Below are positions 35,298 to 45,435 of a DNA stretch of 64,000 nucleotides, one piece after another. Within the stretch, counting starts at the first letter, position 1, and each line of letters begins with the position of its first letter. Under the pieces are notes generated by a model. The model was not told the origin of the DNA. It worked only from the letters and a program-made list of their open reading frames with translations, and made no database searches. This DNA is from Bacteroidota bacterium (GTDB taxonomy: Bacteria; Bacteroidota; Bacteroidia; Chitinophagales; Chitinophagaceae): NCBI GenBank assembly GCA_020161435.1, contig JAIUNV010000003.1:638567-702566 (forward strand). Direction: 5' to 3'. A program made the position numbers and the translations under genes.

Positions 35298-37859
35298 TCA
35301 TTTTGTGGCTGCTAAAAAGGTGAACATCCATTTCACCGGCTGTTGCCAGTCGGCCCGAAAGCTACCAACTGGCGCTTTGATTAGCACGGTATTCCATCCT
35401 TTCTGGAAAAATATTTTTGTCGGCGGCCGGTACGCATAGCCTTCGTCGGTGTACGGAATTTCGAGATGACCTTGCTGTCCTGCCCGCTGCCATTGTGGTG
35501 GCGCTATACGTTGCCCATTTACCCATACTTCACTACCCTTATCATCCCACGCACCTGCAGGCAATGAATGCGTGGCGGTAGAACGTGACAAATCATTGAA
35601 GCCAATCCATGCATCTGCCATGCCTGCTTCGTTGCTCCAAATTTTTCGCACAGCATACCAGGTAGTACTATCCGTAGGCTTGGCCAAATGTGAAGGAATC
35701 ATGGGATGCCAAAAATGACGCAGCCAAATGGTACCTCCTGTAACGGTTGGGTATTGCTGTAGTTTCACTGTATCCCAAAAAGCGGGTTGTTCGGGTGCAA
35801 AAGACTGTTGCAGTTTACCACCATTTTTATACGGACCAATCAAGGTCCATTCAATATTGGCCTGTGGCCAGTAAGGAAAAGATTGCTGCTGAAAATACTG
35901 CTGTTGATGGGCCAGCAAGCGTTGCTCAAAAGCAGCAAAGGCCGCATGCTTCGCAGTACCCTTTGCTGCCATGGCTGTGGTATAATTTTTCCATCCCTTG
36001 CCTTGCCAGGTGCGTTCTGCAAACGTGAGCATTACCGGGTACACAGCATTCATGCGAATGAGGTCGGCTTCTACACTTACCCGCCGGTCGGGCCAGTTGC
36101 AGAGTATGGCACCACGGGCATCGGTAGTGGCAGAATCTACATCACAAATCTGATGATGGTAAGTAGTGACCACGCCATCCAGCGGATCAAAATGATTGAG
36201 GTACAAATGCCGGGAGTCAACAGCAGGATAACCCGCTTTTACTTTGGTATTGCCATTCCACATTTGCAGATAAGTTCCCTTAGGCACATTGCCGCCGGGG
36301 TCCCAGGCCCACACCTGTTTGCCGAGTGATTTGAGCAATGCCACCATCTCGGGCAGAAAACGTTGGTTGGTAATTGTTACTTCATCGCCACCAATATGTA
36401 TAGCCGGTACATCGTAGGTTTCGCAAAACTCCCGCAGTATGTTTTTGCAAATGGCCATACCCGAATCGCTTTGCATGTTCACCCCCATAGCTCTTTCAAA
36501 AGCCGCACTGTGGCCGGGCATGTCTATCTCGGGTATCAGGGTAATGTGGCGTTCTTTGCAATACGCAATCAAGTCCTGCATATCGGCTACGGAGTAATAC
36601 TCACCCGCATTGCGCTGCATGTGTTGCGTTGCGGTGAGCTGCGGATAACGGCGGCTTTGCAGGCGCCACGCAATATCTTCTGTAAGGTGAAAATGAAACA
36701 CGTTGAGTTTGTACGCCGCCATCACATCTATCTGTGCTTTCAACTGCTGCATCGATTGAAAATTGCGGCCCACATCTACCATAAAACCCCGTACCGGAAA
36801 GGCCGGCCAGTCTTGAATGCTGACAGCCGGTATCATCACAGCATCCCGCATCAATTGATGCAAGGTTTGTAAGCCATTGAACAAGCCATGCCGGGTAGCA
36901 GCTTTCAATATGATCTTGTGTGTTGTTACCGTCAACGCATATTTTTCTGGCGAAACAGCAGCGTTGATGCTTGCATCCATCTGCAGTTCGATAGTAGGTT
37001 CATTTTGTTTTTGCTTACCCATTTGTAATTGCTGATGGGGCAGCCATTGCTGCAACAGCTTTGCTTCGGGCAGCAAGCTATCATTTGATACCACAACGTT
37101 CCGGCATTTGTACAACGGAAAACGACCCGCCTGCCATTGCAGTTGCTGCGGCATGGGAATGAGTGCCGGCTGCAACAGCAAATCGTACACATACGGATAA
37201 ATGAGGTGTTTCCACAACAGATATCCTTCACCCATCAGGTGCAGGCCATCGTTGGTATAGTTTTCCTGCATATCGCCGTTGGCATTGAGAAAACCAGTAT
37301 ACAAATCGGCAAACACATACTGATGCTTGGCCGCCTGTGTGGCCAGCTGAGCATTCACGGTTTTGATAACGGCTGCTTTACTGGTGTGGCCACCAAATTT
37401 GCCAAAGGCAGCATTCACCGGCAGGATGCTCTGCACTATCAACTTTGTAGACGGGGATTGCTCATGCACATAATCGGCTATCAGGAAAATATTGCGCAGC
37501 AAACTATCAGCCGATACGCCTCGGGCCAAATCATTCACACCAATCATCAATACAATTTTGGCGGGTTTGTATTGTACCATTTGTGGCAGCCGATGCAGCA
37601 CTCCTGCACTTACATCGCCGCTGATGCCGCGGTTCTTAATGCGCAAATCATTGAACAACTCCGGCCACTCATTGCCATCTGTAATGCTGTTGCCCACAAA
37701 TACAATATCGTTACGTTGCAGCGGCAGGGCTGCAAACAAACTGTTGCGCTGATGATAGTAGGTGTTGAACAAAGAGTCGGGGTACTGCGGCAACACAGTT
37801 TGTGCCTGTGCCAAACCCATCATCCATACACAACAACAAGTAAAAATCCATTGTTTCAT
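35298..37859 (-). CDS. SGNH esterase / GH20 beta-hexosaminidase fusion
   Basis: 853 residues. Signal peptide (1-20), then a complete SGNH hydrolase domain (about 35-228): catalytic S58 in VFVGNSITDG, N109 in IGVNDLARG, and D204/H207 in DGLHL. A GH20 module follows, with an N-terminal GH20b-like part from about 235 and a barrel with HFHLTEDIAWRL and D492-E493 in IHIGGDEVTI. A C-terminal beta domain ends the protein. One polypeptide could therefore remove an acyl group, perhaps O-acetyl, and a terminal HexNAc. The start overlaps the stop of the sialate O-acetylesterase gene by 4 bp (ATGA). The fusion is not a sequencing join, since the frame is open throughout and both modules are full length. 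Confidence 0.93.
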   Translation of the reverse strand: MKQWIFTCCCVWMMGLAQAQTVLPQYPDSLFNTYYHQRNSLFAALPLQRNDIVFVGNSITDGNEWPELFNDLRIKNRGISGDVSAGVLHRLPQMVQYKPAKIVLMIGVNDLARGVSADSLLRNIFLIADYVHEQSPSTKLIVQSILPVNAAFGKFGGHTSKAAVIKTVNAQLATQAAKHQYVFADLYTGFLNANGDMQENYTNDGLHLMGEGYLLWKHLIYPYVYDLLLQPALIPMPQQLQWQAGRFPLYKCRNVVVSNDSLLPEAKLLQQWLPHQQLQMGKQKQNEPTIELQMDASINAAVSPEKYALTVTTHKIILKAATRHGLFNGLQTLHQLMRDAVMIPAVSIQDWPAFPVRGFMVDVGRNFQSMQQLKAQIDVMAAYKLNVFHFHLTEDIAWRLQSRRYPQLTATQHMQRNAGEYYSVADMQDLIAYCKERHITLIPEIDMPGHSAAFERAMGVNMQSDSGMAICKNILREFCETYDVPAIHIGGDEVTITNQRFLPEMVALLKSLGKQVWAWDPGGNVPKGTYLQMWNGNTKVKAGYPAVDSRHLYLNHFDPLDGVVTTYHHQICDVDSATTDARGAILCNWPDRRVSVEADLIRMNAVYPVMLTFAERTWQGKGWKNYTTAMAAKGTAKHAAFAAFEQRLLAHQQQYFQQQSFPYWPQANIEWTLIGPYKNGGKLQQSFAPEQPAFWDTVKLQQYPTVTGGTIWLRHFWHPMIPSHLAKPTDSTTWYAVRKIWSNEAGMADAWIGFNDLSRSTATHSLPAGAWDDKGSEVWVNGQRIAPPQWQRAGQQGHLEIPYTDEGYAYRPPTKIFFQKGWNTVLIKAPVGSFRADWQQPVKWMFTFLAATK

Positions 37860-39355
37860 TGAACCGCTATTTTAAATGTGGAAGCCGGCAGCTGTGCAGC
37901 ATTCAGCAAATTGCCATTGCTGTATGGCTGCCAACCATAATACACCGCTTCGGGTTTGGTAGGGCTAGAAATGATGATTTTGTTGTTGCGAATCTGTGCA
38001 GGTACTGGTGATGCGCCATTCAGTGAAAAACCTTGCAATGAAGCTGCATTCGCAGTCTGCAAACCTTTGCCATGTGCAAAGCGAATCACCACTTTTCCTT
38101 GCTTATAACGTGCACTCAAAGGCAAGGGACCAGAAGCTGTTATTTGCTGGCCATACACATCCCGCAGGGCCCACAAAGCCAGCCGTTGGCCCACTGTTTT
38201 TTTATCCGTCGGGTGTACATCATTCCTTGCACCTACATCGCTGGTTACCGCCATGCCGCTGAAGGGAATCTTGTCCAACATCAACCGTTGTTCATTTCTG
38301 AATGCAGGCCACAATGCACTCTTGTAATTCGTTGCTTCAATAGAAGAGAGTTGTACAAAATAAAAAGGCAGTGCAGGCAGTTGCCATGCCCGACGATAGT
38401 CATTTATCATCAGCTCATTCAAGGCCGCATATTCTGCTACCCGTTCTGGTTCCTGCGCATTGCTTTCACCCTGATAGCAAAGCACACCAGCAATATGCAT
38501 CGGCACAAAAGCAGCCACACCAGCTGCGTATGCAAAGCCAGGCTTATACGCATGATTTGGTCCCAAATCATCTGCCGGAACTGAAGCTTTTTTGGCAGTG
38601 TTTTGAAAGCCACGTTCCCGCACCCATATGGGCAGCGCATCGTTGTTCAGCCAGTTGCCTTGTTGCTTGGCTGCCAGCTGCGGATGTGCCGCCAACGCTT
38701 TTCTCCGAATAAAAGTTTCAAGCGGTGCACCGCCTATCGAGAGTTGAATAAAACCTTGTGGTACGCCGGTATTGTTGAGCAAATGTTGGCCAAAGAAATA
38801 GGCCACGGCACTCATATCGGGCAGGCTGCTGCTATCGCAGCGTTGCCAGGTGCCTTGGTAAAATTGTTGCGTATTCAACCGGCGGATAACGGAATCAGTA
38901 AAAGCAATGTTGTAAAGATTTTTACCCGCATAGCTGGGGTTGTAAAAACGAAGTAAGGGTTGCGGTGCGGCAGCCATAGCTTCGGCTGCATGAAGCGATC
39001 TTTTCACCGGCCATTCCATATTGCTCTGGCCAATGCACAACCATACATCGCCAATGAGCAGATCTGTCAATACAACAGAATCAGTACCCGAAACAACGTA
39101 CATAGACAGGGGCTGAGTACTGGCTGATTGTGCAGGCAGGTACAGCGACCAAGTGGAATCTGCGGCTACTTGTGTAACGGCGTTATGTTTACCAAGAGAA
39201 ACTTGCACTGACTGTTGCGGTGTACCCTTTCCCCACACATGAATGGGCTGGTTGCGCTGCAGCAGCATCTGCGAAGCAAAAGGTGCCGCCAACTGCAAAC
39301 GGGCCTGTGCTGTTACACACATCAATAATCCGCAAACAATACTCCACCACCTCAT
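37856..39355 (-). CDS. nanS: sialate O-acetylesterase (SASA family)
   Basis: 499 residues with a signal peptide (1-18). The catalytic Ser is S111 in IGQSNMEWP. The second block is VLCYQGESNAQEPE, and the catalytic Asp/His are in DVHPTDKKT. The family removes 9-O-acetyl groups from sialic acids, which otherwise block many sialidases and lyases; Tannerella and Bacteroides sialic acid loci carry such a gene. The 4-bp overlap with the SGNH-GH20 fusion suggests coupled expression of two esterase activities. The symbol follows the T. forsythia usage. Confidence 0.92.
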   Translation of the reverse strand: MRWWSIVCGLLMCVTAQARLQLAAPFASQMLLQRNQPIHVWGKGTPQQSVQVSLGKHNAVTQVAADSTWSLYLPAQSASTQPLSMYVVSGTDSVVLTDLLIGDVWLCIGQSNMEWPVKRSLHAAEAMAAAPQPLLRFYNPSYAGKNLYNIAFTDSVIRRLNTQQFYQGTWQRCDSSSLPDMSAVAYFFGQHLLNNTGVPQGFIQLSIGGAPLETFIRRKALAAHPQLAAKQQGNWLNNDALPIWVRERGFQNTAKKASVPADDLGPNHAYKPGFAYAAGVAAFVPMHIAGVLCYQGESNAQEPERVAEYAALNELMINDYRRAWQLPALPFYFVQLSSIEATNYKSALWPAFRNEQRLMLDKIPFSGMAVTSDVGARNDVHPTDKKTVGQRLALWALRDVYGQQITASGPLPLSARYKQGKVVIRFAHGKGLQTANAASLQGFSLNGASPVPAQIRNNKIIISSPTKPEAVYYGWQPYSNGNLLNAAQLPASTFKIAVQ

Positions 39356-39413
39356 GCCATAATTTCTTTACACAGCGCATGCTTCACAACTCCATGCACC
39401 GTTTGATGAATCA

Positions 39414-40589
39414 TTATTCTTTCTTCAGCCTGAGCACAACGGTAGCATGGCTTTCAATGCTTCCCTTCCATTGCTGGCTGCGTTTTGTTGTGGTGCCCGT
39501 CCACACATCCTGCACCGTATAGCGGCCTTCCAAACCAATGCTGGCAAAAGGCACGGCATAAGGTTGTGTAGTAGCCGATTTGTTGAGGATGGCTATTGCA
39601 ACATCCCCATTCGCCAATGGCTTCAACAATACGTCAAAAGCATCATTGGAGATTATTCTTTTTGCTTGTTTCCCCAACGAATCCTGATTGATGGCAATAA
39701 TGCCGGCATGCATCAAAATGCGTTTTACTTCCTGTGTCATTTGGCGTACATCGTTGGTGGCAATGAGTGGTGCCGCCATCATGCTCCACAGGCTCATGTT
39801 GGTTTGGTATTCTGTCATGGTGCAGCCTGTGCCACCCAAATCGCCGGAAGGACCTTTGTTGCCACCGAGACCTACAATCAACATGTCCGGATCGTTCCAA
39901 CGACCGCTGCCGGCATACGCATGCAGCTGCACATTGGTTTCATATATACCCATCATGCTGCTCCACGAATCACGGATATCGAACGTAGTACGCCATAGCT
40001 GACCACCAGCTGCAGCAGCCCAATGCCAGGGTTGGCGTTCGCCCCATTCGCATACAGCAAAGACCATATCACGACCACTGTTGCGCAGCGCATCGGCCAT
40101 GGTTTTGTAGCGTTGCTTTGCCGTAAATGAATCTTTCGGCGCATTGCAATAATCATACTTCAGGTAATCTATACCCCATGAAGCAAATGTTTTCGCATCC
40201 TGTTCTTCAAAATGTAAACTCGCCGTATAGCCGGCACAGGTAAGCGGCGCCGCATCGGAGTATATGCCCAGCTTCAAGCCCTTGCTGTGCACATAATCGG
40301 CCAGTGCTTTGATGCCCGAGGGAAATTTCTTTGGATCGGGAATGATGTTGTTTCTGTTGTCGCGGCCACCTTGCCAGCCATCGTCTATCACCAGGTATTG
40401 GTACCCAGCTTGCAGCATGCCACTGCTGTGCATGGCATCGGCTATTTCCCGTATCAGTTGTTCGTTAATGTTTTCACCAAAGTAATTCCAGGTCATCCAG
40501 GCCATGGGTGGGGTAGGTGCGAGGTTGGTTTGTGCATTGCCTTGAAAAAGACAAATACTCAGCAGACTATACAGCCAAATTTTCTTCAT
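39414..40589 (-). CDS. GH27 alpha-galactosidase / alpha-N-acetylgalactosaminidase
   Basis: About 391 residues from the ATG at 40589 (MKKIWLYSLLSICLFQGNAQ signal peptide; the frame opens at 40616). GH27 barrel: TPPMAWMTWNYFG, VIDDGW, nucleophile D146 in YLKYDYC, probable acid/base D204 in FDIRDSW, and RWNDPDML. A C-terminal Greek-key domain follows. GH27 takes alpha-Gal or alpha-GalNAc; in a mucin-type glycan setting either would fit. The loop that decides between them cannot be judged by eye. Confidence 0.93.
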   Translation of the reverse strand: MKKIWLYSLLSICLFQGNAQTNLAPTPPMAWMTWNYFGENINEQLIREIADAMHSSGMLQAGYQYLVIDDGWQGGRDNRNNIIPDPKKFPSGIKALADYVHSKGLKLGIYSDAAPLTCAGYTASLHFEEQDAKTFASWGIDYLKYDYCNAPKDSFTAKQRYKTMADALRNSGRDMVFAVCEWGERQPWHWAAAAGGQLWRTTFDIRDSWSSMMGIYETNVQLHAYAGSGRWNDPDMLIVGLGGNKGPSGDLGGTGCTMTEYQTNMSLWSMMAAPLIATNDVRQMTQEVKRILMHAGIIAINQDSLGKQAKRIISNDAFDVLLKPLANGDVAIAILNKSATTQPYAVPFASIGLEGRYTVQDVWTGTTTKRSQQWKGSIESHATVVLRLKKE

Positions 40590-40655
40590 TGGTTTATGCA
40601 ATATCTGGTCAATCAATGGTGCTGCGGTGTGGAAGCGAGGCGACTGCGTTGTTGG

Positions 40656-41837
40656 TTACTGCGCATAGCTTTTCAGCAGTTGCATGCAGTACCATTCCTG
40701 CCGGGGCAAATGAAACGGACCTTTGTACAAATTGCCCTTGGCAGTTTGTGCTACGCGGCCATCCCTGTGAAGGTAGCCAAACCATTCGCCATGTGCAGCA
40801 TCCCGAAAATGACTGTAGGCATACTCATGAATTTGTTGGTGCCACTGTGCATATTTTTCATTGCCCGTCATCAGATAGGCCAGCAGTGTAGCAATGATGG
40901 TTTCATTTTGCGGCCACCAAAACTTCATGTCTTGCCAATACTCCTGCACGGGTTTGTTGTACACATCGCGGAAGTAAAGAATGCCGCCATAAACCTTGTC
41001 CCAGCCACGCTCCCACATATAGTCGAGCATTTTGCAACCAAGTTCTATCAAATGTGGATTGTTGTTACGATGCTTCGCTTCGTGCAGAATAAACCAGGCC
41101 CCTTCAATGGCATGACCGGGGTTGAGGGTACGGCCGTCGATGTGATCAATGATGCTGCCATCTGGCGCTACTTGCTCCATCACACAGCGGATATCATCTT
41201 TTACAAAATACTGTTCAATGTCGGCTATCCATTGCGTGATGCAATCATCACATCGAGGATCGCCAATGGTTTCCCGTAGCTGTTGTGCGGTATTCATCAT
41301 AATCATGGGTACACCAATACCACGTGATGGACGAGTGCCCGTATACTTGGGCGCTAGTTTTCGTTCACCCGATGCATATTCCAGGCAACGGCCAAATACC
41401 CGGCGGGCATTGTCGGCAGCTGTTTCATCACCGCTGGCTTTGGCATACGCCGCTGCCGCAATCACATAAAAGGTTTCTGAAAAAAAGTAACGGCGTTTGC
41501 GCAGGGGCTCACCAGTTCTTGTTACATGAAAAAACATTTGCCCATCGGTATCAAAGCAATGTTTATTCAAAAAGTCGTAGCCGAGTTTGGCACCTTCCAA
41601 CCACTCCTGGCGAGGCTCAACCGTGTTGTATAAAGTGCTGAGCATCCAGGTGGCACGGCCTTGTATCCACACGGCTTTGTCATCATCGATGAGTGTACCG
41701 TCTGCATCCCGCATCAATAAAAAACCACCATGTGCTGTATCGAAAGAACGGGGAAACCAAAAAGGGATTGTGCTCTCCAGCAGTTGCTGTTTATAATACT
41801 GGTGTAGCGCTGCTAAATCGTTTGTAGTGTAAGCCAT
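40656..41837 (-). CDS. AGE-family N-acylglucosamine 2-epimerase
   Basis: 393 residues, no signal peptide, cytoplasmic (alpha/alpha)6 barrel. Catalytic His motifs are visible: NPGHAIEGAWF and KGPFHLPRQEW. It interconverts N-acetylmannosamine and N-acetylglucosamine. Here it would take the ManNAc made by the lyase at 45436 into amino-sugar catabolism, the same role as NanE-type AGE enzymes in Bacteroides and Tannerella loci. It lies 26 bp after the sialidase gene. No N-acetyl-hexosamine kinase is present in the window. Confidence 0.92.
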   Translation of the reverse strand: MAYTTNDLAALHQYYKQQLLESTIPFWFPRSFDTAHGGFLLMRDADGTLIDDDKAVWIQGRATWMLSTLYNTVEPRQEWLEGAKLGYDFLNKHCFDTDGQMFFHVTRTGEPLRKRRYFFSETFYVIAAAAYAKASGDETAADNARRVFGRCLEYASGERKLAPKYTGTRPSRGIGVPMIMMNTAQQLRETIGDPRCDDCITQWIADIEQYFVKDDIRCVMEQVAPDGSIIDHIDGRTLNPGHAIEGAWFILHEAKHRNNNPHLIELGCKMLDYMWERGWDKVYGGILYFRDVYNKPVQEYWQDMKFWWPQNETIIATLLAYLMTGNEKYAQWHQQIHEYAYSHFRDAAHGEWFGYLHRDGRVAQTAKGNLYKGPFHLPRQEWYCMQLLKSYAQ

Positions 41838-41863
41838 CTTGCGTTCTTATAGCTGTTGCAGAA

Positions 41864-43024
41864 TCAATTCCACTTAACCACAGTGAAAATGATTGATGCG
41901 TAATTGTCTTTTTCGTAGAGGATGCCAATTTGCTTTTTGGGCAGGGGTACAATATCTGAGTAGGCAGCATTGTCTCTTTTACCCGTTGCATCAATCAGCA
42001 TATTTTTTGTCCAGGTAAAACCATCATCGTAACTGATGCGCAGCGTAAGATTGTCCCTGCTTTTGGTATCGGCAGCGTTGCAAAACGCAACAATGTGTTT
42101 GCCCTTCTTTTTACCCAGCGTTACAATGCTTCCCTGGCAAACAGGATCGGGCAGATTGTTGTCGAAATAAACACTGTCCCATTTTGCACCACCATCTTTA
42201 CTGATAGCAATTAATCTTGCCCGCACATCACCTTTCTGGTTACGGATATTCATCATCAAACGGTCGCCGGAAATTTGCGTGGCCATGGCTTCGTTGCCAC
42301 CCACCCGATCAACGGTTTCACTCAGCTGAAATGTTTTGCCATGATCATCGGTATAAAAACCATGTGCCTTGTAATCTTCGAAATGTTGCAATGGCTCGCC
42401 GGCAGAATGATTAGCGGCAACAAAAATGCGGCCTTTGTATACACCAGTACTAAACTGCATGGCATGGCCGGGCGTGTTGGCATAACTGCGCCAGTCTTCG
42501 GAAAAATTATAGGCTGCATTGGTAGCCGGTTGTTTGGGGCGATGCGTTTGTGTGGTGATGTTCACCGCTTCACTCCAGGTAATGCCACCATCGGTAGAGG
42601 TTTTGTACCACACTTCCCGCAGGCCTTTTCCTTTGCGTACTTCCCCTTCATGATTGTTGCCGGTGTTGTAAAACAAAAACACCCGGCCTTGCGGATACAT
42701 CGGGTCTGTCAGGTCTACCACAGGTGCGGGGTTGCCCGCCTGTAGCTGATCGTAATCTACAATCGTTTGCAGGCTGGTCCATGTTTTTCCGCCATCGGTG
42801 CTGCGTTTCAATACGATGTTGATATCGCCAAAATCGCCGGCATTATTTACACGGCCTTCGGCAAAGGCAAGTAAAGTGCCGTTCTTCAACGCCACAATAG
42901 CCGGAATGCGATAGCTCTTATGCCCTTCCTTCCCCGATTCAAATACAGTAACGGGTGCAGTTTGTGCTATCACAATCGTTGTTGTGATGAATAAAACGAT
43001 AACACTCAAACAAAATCTTTTCAT
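41864..43024 (-). CDS. nanH: GH33 exo-alpha-sialidase
   Basis: About 386 residues from the ATG at 43024 (a TTG six bases earlier is less likely). Signal peptide 1-21. Six-bladed propeller sialidase: YRIP box at 38-41, Asp boxes STDGGKTW, STDGGITW and SYDDGFTW, and AAYSDIV with the likely nucleophilic Tyr near the C-terminus. It releases terminal sialic acid. It has no extra lectin domain. It lies between the MFS transporter and the epimerase. The symbol follows Tannerella usage. Confidence 0.95.
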   Translation of the reverse strand: MKRFCLSVIVLFITTTIVIAQTAPVTVFESGKEGHKSYRIPAIVALKNGTLLAFAEGRVNNAGDFGDINIVLKRSTDGGKTWTSLQTIVDYDQLQAGNPAPVVDLTDPMYPQGRVFLFYNTGNNHEGEVRKGKGLREVWYKTSTDGGITWSEAVNITTQTHRPKQPATNAAYNFSEDWRSYANTPGHAMQFSTGVYKGRIFVAANHSAGEPLQHFEDYKAHGFYTDDHGKTFQLSETVDRVGGNEAMATQISGDRLMMNIRNQKGDVRARLIAISKDGGAKWDSVYFDNNLPDPVCQGSIVTLGKKKGKHIVAFCNAADTKSRDNLTLRISYDDGFTWTKNMLIDATGKRDNAAYSDIVPLPKKQIGILYEKDNYASIIFTVVKWN

Positions 43025-43051
43025 GTGCAATGGTATAAAACGGATGAATGA

Positions 43052-44284
43052 TTAAGCTGCTGCTTCAGTATTAGCTTTTGGTTTTAAAAACCACAACTGT
43101 ATAAGTAAGGCAAATGCAACAATGCCACCGAGCATGGCGAAGTCTTTACCCAAATTGCCGGCATCGGTTGATTTGCCCAGCCAATCGGTGATGAAAGCTC
43201 CGGCAAACACGCCGGTCATATTCATTAAACCATACGCAGTGGCCCGGTATTTTGATGACACAAACTGACAAAGGATGGGCATGTTGTTGGCATCGAACAT
43301 ACCAAAGCCAAAACCAAAACAAAATGCTGCTCCAATAACGCTGAACAATGAACTGCCAAAGCCAATGAACAACAAGGCAGGAATGGTTAAGCCCAAACCG
43401 ATAGCACTGGTGTAAATGCGGCCCCGAATATTTTTTTGCACCCAACGGTCGGATAAAATACCGCCAAAGATGACACCAATAAAAGAAGATGCGGCAATAG
43501 TAATGGTTGACAATGGACCAGCTTTCGACATATCAATATGCAGGCTGTCGGCAAACAAAGTGGGCAGCCAGTTTTTGACACCCCATCCCGGCAAGCTGGG
43601 CACAGCAAAATACAATAGGATAATCCAGAAAGAAATATTGCTGAAGAGGAGTGCCAATCCTTTCGTAACAGAAGGCTTCTCAGTGCTACTTCTTTCTACT
43701 GTAGTTGATTTTTTCTCCCTTAAAAAAAACATTAATACAAAGGCATACACTATACCAATCAATCCAAAAGTATGAAAGGCTGCCTTCCACGAAAAAGCAG
43801 CAGCCATGGTAGCACCAAAACCACCCAATGCCTGGCCCATGTACAAGCCCGTCATGTGAATGCCAATGGCAAGTGATCTTGTTTTGTCGCTGTGATAATC
43901 GGCAATGAGTGCCAGGCCCGCCGGTATGTACAAGGCCTCACTTACACCCATAATGGCACGAAGCCAGTAGAGCTGTGTAAAGTTTTGTGCATAGCCCATG
44001 GCGAGTGTAACGGCACTCCACACAAACAAACTGATAACGATCAGCCATTTACGATTTACCCTGTCCGCTATTATGCCCGCTACCGGGCTCATAAAACCAT
44101 AGATCCACAAAAAGATGGCCATGAGCCTGCCAAAGTTGGTGGCGGTTTGCAACTCAGCAATATCCGCCATCATGGAGGGTTTCATGGTACTCAGCATTTG
44201 CCGGTCCATGTAGTTGAGCAGGGCCACTACCCACAGCAGCCCAACTACCACCCATGCATACGATTTGTGCTGTTGCAAACTCAT
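43052..44284 (-). CDS. nanT: MFS transporter, probable sialic acid permease
   Basis: About 410 residues, 12 predicted transmembrane helices. It opens ALLNYMDRQML, typical of the anion:cation symporter (ACS) branch, with GIIADRVNRKW between helices 2 and 3. The central loop is charged (REKKSTTVERSSTEK). It would carry free sialic acid across the inner membrane. Its start overlaps the stop of the mutarotase gene by 4 bp (ATGA). The substrate is assigned from context; alternative acidic sugars are possible. Confidence 0.88.
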   Translation of the reverse strand: MSLQQHKSYAWVVVGLLWVVALLNYMDRQMLSTMKPSMMADIAELQTATNFGRLMAIFLWIYGFMSPVAGIIADRVNRKWLIVISLFVWSAVTLAMGYAQNFTQLYWLRAIMGVSEALYIPAGLALIADYHSDKTRSLAIGIHMTGLYMGQALGGFGATMAAAFSWKAAFHTFGLIGIVYAFVLMFFLREKKSTTVERSSTEKPSVTKGLALLFSNISFWIILLYFAVPSLPGWGVKNWLPTLFADSLHIDMSKAGPLSTITIAASSFIGVIFGGILSDRWVQKNIRGRIYTSAIGLGLTIPALLFIGFGSSLFSVIGAAFCFGFGFGMFDANNMPILCQFVSSKYRATAYGLMNMTGVFAGAFITDWLGKSTDAGNLGKDFAMLGGIVAFALLIQLWFLKPKANTEAAA

Positions 44285-45432
44285 AGCCAATGCAATTTAA
44301 CGGATATGATATACGGGCTACGTACGCCGGCTTTTACTTCACCACTTGGTATAAACACCCACTGCTTCCATGGTACTGCTATAGTAGTAACCGGTGTTGC
44401 ATAAGGCAATCTCCCTGCTTCTTTCCATCTTTTACTATCCACATGGTATTGATACACTTGCTGATGAAACCCCGGATGCTGACTTTGTAAAGCAATCTTT
44501 TGCTCATTCAATTTGGCTGCTTGTGCAGCATCTTTGGTTTGTGCAATGGATTGTATCAAAGCTTCCACCTGATAAAAAGTTTCACCGGTATCGCCACCAA
44601 AAAGCATCAATCCATCTTTTGTAACCACTGCTGTTCCGGCAGACAATGCAACTGGCATATCAGCCAAGGATGTCCATGCTTTCGATGTTACATCCATACT
44701 GTAGAGTTTTGATGAAAATGCACTTAAGCCATTGCTTTGTTTATACCGGCCAGCCGCTGCAAACAGTATGTGCTTACCCTGTTGCTTTCGGTGCAGCAAT
44801 ACAAAGTGCGATAGTGGTTGTGGCAAAGCAATCCAACTGGTCCATCCTTTGGCTGGTGCCTGCAAATCGAGGCGATACATGGCGGCGGTAGTACCTGCTG
44901 CTGTTTCGCCACCGCCTACATACACATAGCGGTCATCGGTACAAGCAGCAGCGTTGGTAGTAGCCACCGGCAAGTCGGGCAGGGCGGTTGTTTGCAATTG
45001 CCCCGTGGCCGATAAGCTGAGCAGCCAACAAGCTTTGCTCAACCCTTTTGCCGATTCGCCACCGGCCACCACAATTCCATCAGCAGTACTGCACACGGCA
45101 GCATATGCCAGCGGCTCCGGTAGCAAGCCCGTTCTTTCCAGCAGGAGCTCCGCATTTTTTTGAATGGCATAAATGTATACCCGTTGTTGATATACTTTTT
45201 TGCCACCCAGCCAGGGCATGCCATCCGGAAAATTAGCACCACCCGCTACCAGCAGGCAGTTGTCGTACACGCCGGTAATAGGCCCGGCCACGCCTTGTAC
45301 AGCTGCTGCTCCGGCATGGGTAAGGTCGGCAGCCAGTTTCCAATGCTGCAATACAGGCACTGCCTGCTGTGCAGCCACAGGTTCTGCGGTTTGCATCATC
45401 ATGAGGAGAAATATCAGCAACAGGCACCGCAT
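44281..45432 (-). CDS. nanM: Kelch-type mutarotase, probable N-acetylneuraminate epimerase
   Basis: 383 residues, signal peptide (about 1-21), six Kelch-like repeats (LLVAGGANFPDG, VVAGGESAKG, VYVGGGETAAG, MLFGGDTGETF). The family turns alpha-sialic acid, released by sialidase, into the beta anomer for uptake. It is periplasmic. It sits between lyase (3 bp upstream) and transporter (4-bp overlap). The repeat order resembles the cyclically permuted form common in Bacteroidota. Confidence 0.88.
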   Translation of the reverse strand: MRCLLLIFLLMMMQTAEPVAAQQAVPVLQHWKLAADLTHAGAAAVQGVAGPITGVYDNCLLVAGGANFPDGMPWLGGKKVYQQRVYIYAIQKNAELLLERTGLLPEPLAYAAVCSTADGIVVAGGESAKGLSKACWLLSLSATGQLQTTALPDLPVATTNAAACTDDRYVYVGGGETAAGTTAAMYRLDLQAPAKGWTSWIALPQPLSHFVLLHRKQQGKHILFAAAGRYKQSNGLSAFSSKLYSMDVTSKAWTSLADMPVALSAGTAVVTKDGLMLFGGDTGETFYQVEALIQSIAQTKDAAQAAKLNEQKIALQSQHPGFHQQVYQYHVDSKRWKEAGRLPYATPVTTIAVPWKQWVFIPSGEVKAGVRSPYIISVKLHWL

Positions 45433-45435
45433 GGC

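Noticed and set aside
40287..41279. 330-codon plus-strand frame across the GH27/AGE genes
   Set aside because: Crosses the boundary of two well-supported minus-strand enzymes and has low-complexity His/Cys-rich composition typical of an antisense frame.
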